A stretch of 64,000 nt of DNA, from contig JARWKL010000042.1 of assembly GCA_029961685.1 (NCBI GenBank), positions 124,001-188,000 on the forward strand. The letters are read 5' to 3'. Both the position numbers and the translations under genes were made by a program. Source of the DNA: Aristolochia californica (lineage: Eukaryota > Streptophyta > Magnoliopsida > Piperales > Aristolochiaceae). A model generated the notes under the pieces. The model did not search any database. It saw nothing but the letters and a program-made list of their open reading frames with translations, and was not told the origin of the DNA. Shown piece after piece: positions 57,023 through 64,000 of the stretch. Every line of letters begins with the position of its first letter. Position 1 is the first letter of the stretch.

Positions 57023-57533
57023 TCAATAATCATTCCACATGCGAGTCATTAAGGCATCTTGGTATTGTGTGACTCTTATGGATTGTAATGCACACTCCCT
57101 CCGAATATTTGTTAATTGGTTGTCTTCATCCACAAGACCATCACTATCATCGTTATCTTCATCATTATTTACACCTAATTCGACCTCATCACCTCCTCCA
57201 CCAAACTCATCACCCGAATCATCTTCTTTCGTGTCAAACATATCATTGTAATCCTCTCTACATATATAATTATGTAATATGCAACAAAAAATTACATTTT
57301 TTATCTAGAACTAAAAAGAAAATGGAGTGCTTTTCAATATTTTAAATGGACCTTTTAAAGCACTAAAAGTTCGCTCAATAGCATTCCTCAAATATGAGAG
57401 TCTTCTGTTAAATAATTCTTTATCATTTCTAGGAAAATTATCTCCAAATTCTTGCAAATGATAAGAGTCCCTCGATATGGAGCCAAAAATCCAGGAAGAT
57501 TTGCATAACCAGCATCGACTAAATAATATTTAC
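57023..57533 (-). pseudogene. PIF/Harbinger transposase, C-terminal exon
   Basis: On the minus strand, after an AG acceptor at 57534, the reading is YYLVDAGYANLPGFLAPYRG, a frameshift, FNRRLSYLRNAIERTFSALK with the third catalytic acidic residue (E of AIERTF), stops near 57320, CCILHNYICREDY and an acidic tail (DEFGGGGDEVELGVNN). This is the DDE_4 nuclease of HARBI1-like plant transposases, which cut and paste elements with 3-bp TWA targets. At least one frameshift and two stops make it inactive. Confidence 0.9.
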
Positions 57534-58040
57534 CTACAATATAAAATATATTCCACATAAAATAATTAAAGATAATGTTGTGGACTCGATAACAGGACGA
57601 GTCATCCAGAGGTGACATGGATGAGTTAAGCGATGAAGTTAATAACTCAGTAGGTTTATTTTACTTTGTTTAAGTATAGCGTTAAGACTAATTGAGCCAC
57701 GATGTCATTCTTGTAATTCTTGCAATTACACTCTCTTACGATGTAAGCCTCTAAAGGGGCACACGGACGGAATGGGAAGACAAGCAAAATTTCAACCTAG
57801 TTCAGGATCGGTGTTCTCCTTCATTGAACCCAAAGGATCGGCATTCTCCTTGACGAACTCAAGGGTACAGGTCTCCCCTCGACGAGCCTAATCTCTTCAT
57901 TCTCTTTCAATTCCGTTTCCCATAGCCTTATCGCCATCATAGGTCGCCTAGGTAAATCAAGACGTCCTGGTTTAGCTTTTGATCCCCTAAACGACCTCTC
58001 CCTTCTCCAAGTCACAAGATCAATGGTCCATAACACCTTG

Positions 58041-59100
58041 GTATCAAAGAAGGCAAGCATTGGGGAGTCGTCCAACAATGAGGAATTGATAGCCAAGCTC
58101 GGGGAGATGCTAAACGCAAGGCAAGAAGAAAGCGAAGGTCGAAATGGCGGCAAGGCAAGAAGAAATCGAAGGTCGGCTGGCTGTGTTGTTGGACAGTCGA
58201 GTCTCTCACGAGGTAAATTTACAATTAGAAGTTGTGACTAATAGATTGTATGAAATGATTGCTGGAAGAAATCCTCCCCCAAGGGAAGGAGGAAGAAGCC
58301 CTGCGAACAGACAGGGAGAACAGTATGCTGGACGCACAGAATATCTAGCACACGGAGGGGGTATCAGTCCAGGAGGAGGGACAGTCCCGAGATATACAAA
58401 TTTGGACTTCCCTATTTTTAATGGGTAGAAGGACCCTCTAATTTGGCTGTATCGTTGTGAAAAAAAATCTAACAAAGGACGGCTGAAGTAGACAAAGTGG
58501 GGTTGGCCACCTTTAACATGTTTGATGAAGTGCAGTTATGGGGCCATCAATTGGAATTGGAGAACCCAAGTATAATTTGGGAAGAATTTAAAGAATTGTG
58601 TACAATTCAGTTTGGACCACCTGCCCAAAGCAACCCATTAGGGGATTTAGTGTTGTTAAGACAAACGGGAAGTGTCGAGCAATATCAAAAATTATTCCAA
58701 GAAAAATTGGCTCGGGCAAGGTTGTAAGGGTGGACCAACAGGTTTGTCTGTTCACAGCAGGCTTGACTGAATCACTACAATTAGAAGTGGAACTCCTTGC
58801 TCCTCTGAATCTAGCAAGAGCAATGAATTTGGCGAGACCCTTAGAAGCCAAACAAAAAATTCAGGCACGCAAGCCAAATTGGCAAGGGTGGAGAAATAAT
58901 TCGGGAGTAACCCCCACAGCCCAACCATGGAGAAATCAGGTTGCTACCGGTACTCCAACAGCAACTAAACCTAGTCCTTCCAACCCGGCATTCATCCGGA
59001 AATTGAATAGGGCTGAGATGGAAGACAGAAGATCGAAAGGATTATGTTATAATTGTGATGAGCAATACACTTTCGGTCATCAATGTAAAAAATTATTTTG
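58041..59100 (+). pseudogene. Gypsy gag with zinc knuckle
   Basis: Pieces read SNNEELIAKLGEML, YEMIAGRNPPPREGGRSPAN, PRYTNLDFPIFNG then a stop at 58426-58428, a run of A with a frameshift at 58460, FKELCTIQFGPPAQSNPLGD, another frame change near 58715, and the zinc knuckle GLCYNCDEQYTFGHQCKK near 59040. The order and motifs match Gypsy gag of chromovirus type. Confidence 0.88.
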
Positions 59101-62100
59101 GTTGGAGATTGATAATGAGGAAGAGGATGTATTGGAAGTGGAGCAGGTTGAGGTGGAAGAACCTGCTATTTCGTTGAATGCTATAACTGGACTCAAGTCC
59201 ACCAAAACTATGCAAGTATGTACGCTAGTCCAAGGTCAGCCTTTGCTCAGTCTGGTGGATTCAGGAACTACTCATAATTTTTTGAGTCTCACAGCAGCCC
59301 AGCATTTACAACTTGAGATAGAACCTCAACCAATTGTTACGGTTTTGGTTGCCAATGGGGACAAGGTACCTAGCTACGGAGTCAGCAAACCGGTAACATT
59401 TTCTATTGATGATACTTGTTTTTCTACAAAAATTTTTATCATCCCATTAGCGGGTTTTGACATGGTTTTGGGAATAAAAAACATTGGGTCCCATTTTATG
59501 GGATTTCGCGGCTCTCACTATGAGCTTTGACAGTGGAGGGAAGTAGGTGCGATTACAGGCCAGTCAAGCTACCTCTTCAGCACAGCTACACGTACTCCAC
59601 TCCCAAGAGACTTCGGACAACACTTTAGACCAAATTTTGGCCGAATTTATCGACATATTTTAGGAACCTTCAAGTCTACCTCCCTTGAGACATTGTGACC
59701 ATCGAATCTATTTGAAGGCTGGGTCAGAGGTGGTAGTCGTTCATCCTTATCAGTACTCACACCTCCAAAAGGATGAAATTGAACAACAATGCAAACTTAT
59801 GCTAGAACAGGGCCTCATCAGACAGAGTAGGTCCCCTTTCTCCTCTCCTGTTCTTCTAGTGAAGAAACAGGACAGCACTTGGAGGTTTTGTATTGACTAC
59901 AGAGAATTGAATGCCAAGACAATTTTCCAATACCTGTCATGGAGGAGTTACTTGATGAATTACATGGTGCTCAATTTTTCACTAAATTGGATTTGAGGTC
60001 GGGTTATCACCAAGTTAGGATGTATCTTCCGGATATTGAGAAGACAGTATTCCGCACCTACCATGGCCACTTTGAATTTGTCATAATACCTTTCGGTCTA
60101 TCAACTATGACATCCACCTTCCAAGCCTTGATGAATGAGGTATTTAGTGCCTATCTCGGAAAATTCGTTTTAGTCTTTTTTGACGATGTTTTAATCTTCA
60201 GCAAGTCTTGGAACAAGCATTTAGAGCACTTACAGATGGTCTTCCAACTGCTTCGAGCACATCATCTGTACTTGAAACGTTCTAAGTGTTCTTTTGGAAG
60301 ACCTCAGGTGGCCTATTTGGGTCACATAATCACAGCAACAGGGATGAGAGTGGATCTAGAAAAAATTCACGCCATCACCAATTGGCCTCAACCAACCAAC
60401 ATTTCAGCACACAGATGATTTTGGGTTAGCTCTAATACTGCAAGTTCACCCACAATTATGGTCCATTAGCGGCTCCTTGAACAAACCTTCTCAGACGTAA
60501 TGCGTTCAAGTGGACTGACGCTACCAACAATTTATTCATGGCAACAAACCTTCTCAGACGTAATGCGTTCAAGTGGACTGACGCTACCAACAATTTATTC
60601 ATGGCACTCAAGCAAGGTTTAGCCTCCGCTCCAGTTCTGCAGCTACCAAATTTTGACGATGTATTTGTAGTGGAATGTGACGTTTTAGGAGGTGGTATTA
60701 GAGCAGTGCTTCAACAATCCAACCACCCTATTGCTTATTTCAATCATCAGTTGGCAGCCCACTATCATAAACTACCATCGTATGACCGAGAACTTATTGG
60801 ATTAGCGAAAGCGGATCGACATTGAAGACCATACTTGTGGGGCAGAATTTTTACTATCCACACAGATCACTACAGCCTAAATTTTTTGTTGGAGTAGAGG
60901 ATATCCACATCTCCACAACAGCATTGGATTAGTAAATTACTGGGGTTTGACTTTACGGTGGAGTATAAGGTGGGTACCTTGAACAAGGCTGCAGACGCTC
61001 TCTCAAGACGTTCAGAGGAACAACCACAACTTCATGCCATCAGTCATCCCCAACCTCTTCTACTTAACTCCATAAAAAAGGAAATCCAACACAACACCGA
61101 ACTCAAAGACTTGTATCAACAGATTTTTGAGGGAAAACAACATTCAAAATGGTCAAGTCACGACAAGATCATTGTATATATGGGGTGCCTTTACCTACCC
61201 TCCACTTCTACTTTGGTTACAGAGGTCTTATCAGCCGATCACGACAGCTCTCATGAGGGCCACCACAAAACGTTACATTGGATTAGAGGTGATTTTTATT
61301 GGGAGGGCATGAAATCAGTAATTGCGCAATATGTGGTTGCTTGTCATGTTTGTCAACAGAACAAGGCAGAACATTTAAGTCCAACGAGTGTTCTACAACC
61401 ACTCAATCTTCCCACACAGGTATGGTCTGACATATCTACGGATTTCATTGAGGGTCTCCCTAAAACTTCGGGCAAGTCTGTCCTTTTTGTAGTGGTAGAC
61501 CGATTTTTGAAGTATGCACATTTTATCCCATTGGAGCACCCATATACAGTGGCAAGTGTGTCACAAGTGTTCTTTGCCACTATTGTCCGTCTCCATGGCA
61601 TTCCGGAAACGATCGCCAGTGATAGGGATGTCGTCTTTACCAGCCATTGTTGGCGAGACCTTTTCAGATGATGTGGGACTAAACTCAAATTTTCATCGGC
61701 ATATCACCCTCAAACAGATGGCCAAACAGAAGGGGTGAACCGAACATTTGAAATGTATTTGAGGTGTTTTGTTGGTGACCGTCCTAAACGTTGGGTGGAA
61801 TGGATTTCGTGGGCAGAGTACTGATATAATACATCTTTCCTTACTACCTTACACGCTACCCCCTTCTGGGTCTTATACGGACGAGACCCCCCCGGTTGCT
61901 CTCCTATGTTCCAGGCTCAACCAAAGTTGATGTTGTCAACCAAGTCCTGGTGGACCGTGATAAAGTCCTGCATAATGTTGTTGTACACCTTCAGAAAGCT
62001 CAGGTTCATATGAAAGAATATTATGACCAGGGCCACTGGGATGTTTAATACAATCCTAGGGATGTCGTATGGCTCCGTCTCCAGCCTTACCGTCAATAGT

Positions 62101-62460
62101 CCATTGCTAGTCGTCACAACAAGTTGTCACCTAAATATTTTGGTCCCTTCACTATTCTTCAGAGCGTTGGGCCGGTTGCCTATAAGTTGCAGCTTCCGCT
62201 TGATTCCATGTTTCGTAATGTTTTCCATGTTTCATTGCTCAAGCCGTTCAAGGGGCATGCACCACCTCCAGCTCCAATGTTACCACCAGGTGAAGAAGGA
62301 GGTGTTGTTGTCACTCCCTCAAAAATATTGGGTACTAGACAACACCAGAATGGTTGGGAGGTCCTTGTTCAATGGATGCACATCGATGCCACAGATGCCA
62401 CTTGAGAGGATGTGGACGTCTTCCAACAAGCTTACCCTACCTTCGAGCTTGAGGACAAGC
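59101..62460 (+). pseudogene. Gypsy pol: protease, reverse transcriptase, RNase H, integrase, chromodomain-like end
   Basis: Protease LVDSGTTHNFLSLTAA (59255); reverse transcriptase SRSPFSSPVLLVKKQDSTWR (59830), KLDLRSGYHQVRMYLPDIEK (59990) and VLVFFDDVLIFSKSW (60165, catalytic FFDD); RNase H FVVECDVLGGGIRAVLQQ (60660); integrase LHWIRGDFYWEGMKSVI, CHVCQQNKAEHL, WSDISTDFIEGLPKT, IASDRDVVFTSHCWRD and a [13 protein letters not shown] segment near 61700; chromodomain core VLVQWMHIDATDATWEDVD near 62370. Breaks include a truncated protease region (59528), an exonic frameshift near 59920, stops at 60416, 60823 and 61669, and frame changes in the integrase C-terminus. It encodes no intact polyprotein. 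Confidence 0.9.
60481..60606 (+). repeat. 63-bp tandem duplication within RNase H (21 codons)
   Basis: ACAAACCTTCTCAGACGTAA at 60481 recurs at 60544 with no difference that I can see over the unit. 63 is a multiple of three, so the second unit keeps the frame (NLLRRNAFKWTDATNN). The identity suggests a recent event. Confidence 0.93.
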
Positions 62461-62950
62461 TAGGTCTCCAAGGGGGGAGTGATGTTGTGGACTCAATAGC
62501 AAGATGAGTCATCCAGACATGATGCGGATGAGTTAAGCGGTGGAGTTAATAACTCAATAGGTTTATTTTACTTTGTTTAAGTATAGCGTTAAGACTAATT
62601 GCGCCATGATGGCATTCTTGTAATTCTTGCAATTAAACTCTCTTGCGATGTAAGCCACTAAAAGGGCACATGGTCGGAATGGGAAGACAAGCAAAATTTC
62701 AACCTAATTCCGGATCGGCAATCTCCTTGATGAACGCCAAGGGCACAGGTCTCCCCTCAAGGAGCATGATCTCTTCATTCTCTTTCAATTCCGTTTCCCA
62801 TAGCCTTATCGCCATCATAGGTCGCCCAAGTAAATCAGGACATCCTGGTTTAGCTTCTGATCCCCTAAACGACCTCTCCCTTCACCAAGTCACAAGATCA
62901 AAGGTCTGGGACCATAACAGATAAATAGATCAAAAAAATATATAATTTAC

Positions 62951-63560
62951 ATTCAGGTACAAATAATTTATCTCGACGAGTCAATGCTGACTTCAGTACA
63001 TGGGAATCTACTGGTGATCCCTTCCATCTAGCGAGTACATAAGTGAACTTCATGTCAAATGTACATGTTGCCATTACATTTTGTGAGAGATAACCCTTCC
63101 TGTTCCAAAACCTTTGTTGTTACTCAAGTGGGATGTTCGCTTTGATATGAGTTCCATCAATAGCTCCAATACAATCCTAATTCTACCATTTCAATTAATA
63201 CAAACATAAAATTAAATATTAATCTAAAATTATTCATTATAGGGCAAATGATGTTATCTGAAAGTATGGATAAAATATTGAATTGTTTAAAATCTTCGAG
63301 TGAGTGCCTTTCGAAGGCCCTTTGATGTAATCAAAGTAAAGTTTGAGAACAACATCCAACACCTTATTGAAATATCTAATTATGGTCCAATTTGATCAAT
63401 CAAACATCTTTGTTGTGACACTATACGATTGTTGTTGACCAACACTGAGGAGAAAATATGCAAGTTGTTCTTCCATTGTGATGGTCTTTGTGGCTGATAA
63501 AAATCATCTAATTTTAAGTATGTCAGCCAATTTGTAAAATACAGTTTGATTCATCCTATA
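62951..63560 (-). pseudogene. PIF/Harbinger transposase, N-terminal and middle part
   Basis: Minus-strand readings include DCIGAIDGTHIKANIPLE (first catalytic Asp, about 63150), FWNRKGYLSQNVMATCTFDM and FTYVLARWKGSPVDSHVLKS (second catalytic Asp, about 62990), then LFVPE and a GTAAAT donor at 62950. This is the DDE_4 fold of HARBI1-like transposases. A stop follows IPLE. Further upstream, text near 63300-63500 is compatible with the helical N-terminal domain but broken. Spliced to 57533, the gene would have three acidic residues in place, but its other breaks make it inactive. Confidence 0.88.
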
Positions 63561-64000
63561 AACTTATCAAAATTTACAGGTGATTCTTCTAGGGTCTTTT
63601 GCAAATACAATGGACCACCAATCCCATAAGAATGTGGTGCATGTTTATTGCAATGGAATAGATAATATCTTCCTATGGTGAACATAATAATTGTGAAGGC
63701 AAACATAACTAAAAAATTTCATCGTCTTTAACATTATCCACGGATACCTGCAAACACAATCGCCACAAACACAACCACAACTACAATAACAATTCATGTT
63801 TCTTCCTAAAAGCCATAAATACTAACACACCCCTATCTTCAATCATAACCTATTTTCAATCACACCTCCACAAACGCACCCTTATTTTCAATTACAACCT
63901 ATCTTCAATCACATCATATTTTCAATCATTCCCCATACAAGTATGAGACATATTCATCAACATCCATTTTCATCCACATTCCCACATCCTACATTCATTG
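63560..64000. other. Upstream flank of the Harbinger gene, no gene recognised
   Basis: 63560-63750 is unremarkable. 63780-63990 has loose repeats of TTTTCAATCACA- and ACCTATCTTCAATCA-type words in C- and A-rich text. No terminal inverted repeat of the Harbinger element can be placed before the window ends. Confidence 0.4.

Larger units (their letters stand above)
57576..62919 (+). mobile_element. Full-length Gypsy element in an intron of the Harbinger transposase gene
   Basis: The 5' LTR is 57576-58036 (461 bp) and the 3' LTR is 62483-62919 (437 bp), both TGTTGTGGACTC ... CCATAACA. The target duplication GATAA is at 57571-57575 and 62920-62924. A primer site TTGGTATCAAAG lies at 58039 and a purine tract AAGGGGGGAGTGA ends at 62482. 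The insertion point falls between the splice sites at 57534 and 62950, leaving an intron of roughly 65-70 bp when removed. It is the same family as 37328-46912 in the opposite orientation and is the less disrupted of the two. Confidence 0.94.

Overview
This is nuclear DNA from a flowering plant. The evidence is spliced gene remnants of plant type, plant Copia and Gypsy LTR retrotransposons with initiator-Met-tRNA primer sites, TRIM elements, and hAT and PIF/Harbinger transposons. The species cannot be named from the sequence alone. No intact host gene is visible. The window is a graveyard of nested mobile elements built around a dead copy of a PDS5-like gene (HEAT-repeat cohesin regulator). 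Many elements can be delimited to the base because both termini and matching target-site duplications (TSDs) are visible.

Layout. 1-3822 is a partial PDS5-like pseudogene that is repeated, in the same orientation, at 16718-20609. It carries the same solo LTR, the same TRIM and the same Copia LTR at the same sites. 3823-10600 holds a LIFEGUARD-like exon fragment, two related DNA-transposon-like elements starting GGGGGGTTAGTC (one with a solo LTR inside and an EDR1/Raf-kinase-like N-terminal scrap), and AT-rich DNA. 10600-13078 is a 5'-truncated Copia element. 14470-34340 is the longer PDS5-like pseudogene. One exon is split by an 11-kb Copia element (19987-31053), which itself holds a complete-looking 5.25-kb hAT element (24535-29789) and a three-LTR TRIM (30405-30976). 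Another exon is split by a 328-bp TRIM (32597-32924).

35980-50171 is a second Copia element of the TGTTACAATG family. It is interrupted by a minus-strand chromodomain-type Gypsy element (37328-46912), which is in turn interrupted by a 4.3-kb element with 233-bp LTRs (38427-42755), giving three levels of nesting. 50262-52176 holds more LTR pieces. 52177-56248 is the most unusual object: an LTR-bounded element with no recognisable gag-pol that carries fused fragments of several host genes, namely a mitochondrial ADP/ATP carrier, a beta-ketoacyl-ACP synthase, a glycine-rich protein and unrecognised pieces. 56260-63560 is a PIF/Harbinger transposase gene on the minus strand. A full-length Gypsy element (57576-62919), from the same family as the one at 37328, sits in one of its introns.

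Relative order of events read from the sequence: the PDS5-like gene lost function first (the two copies share stop codons), the solo LTR, TRIM and Copia LTR inserted, the locus was then duplicated, and the hAT and further LTR elements came later. Almost every coding region carries stops or frameshifts, so active expression of any protein here is doubtful. Exon and domain assignments are from recalled family sequence; no database search was run.
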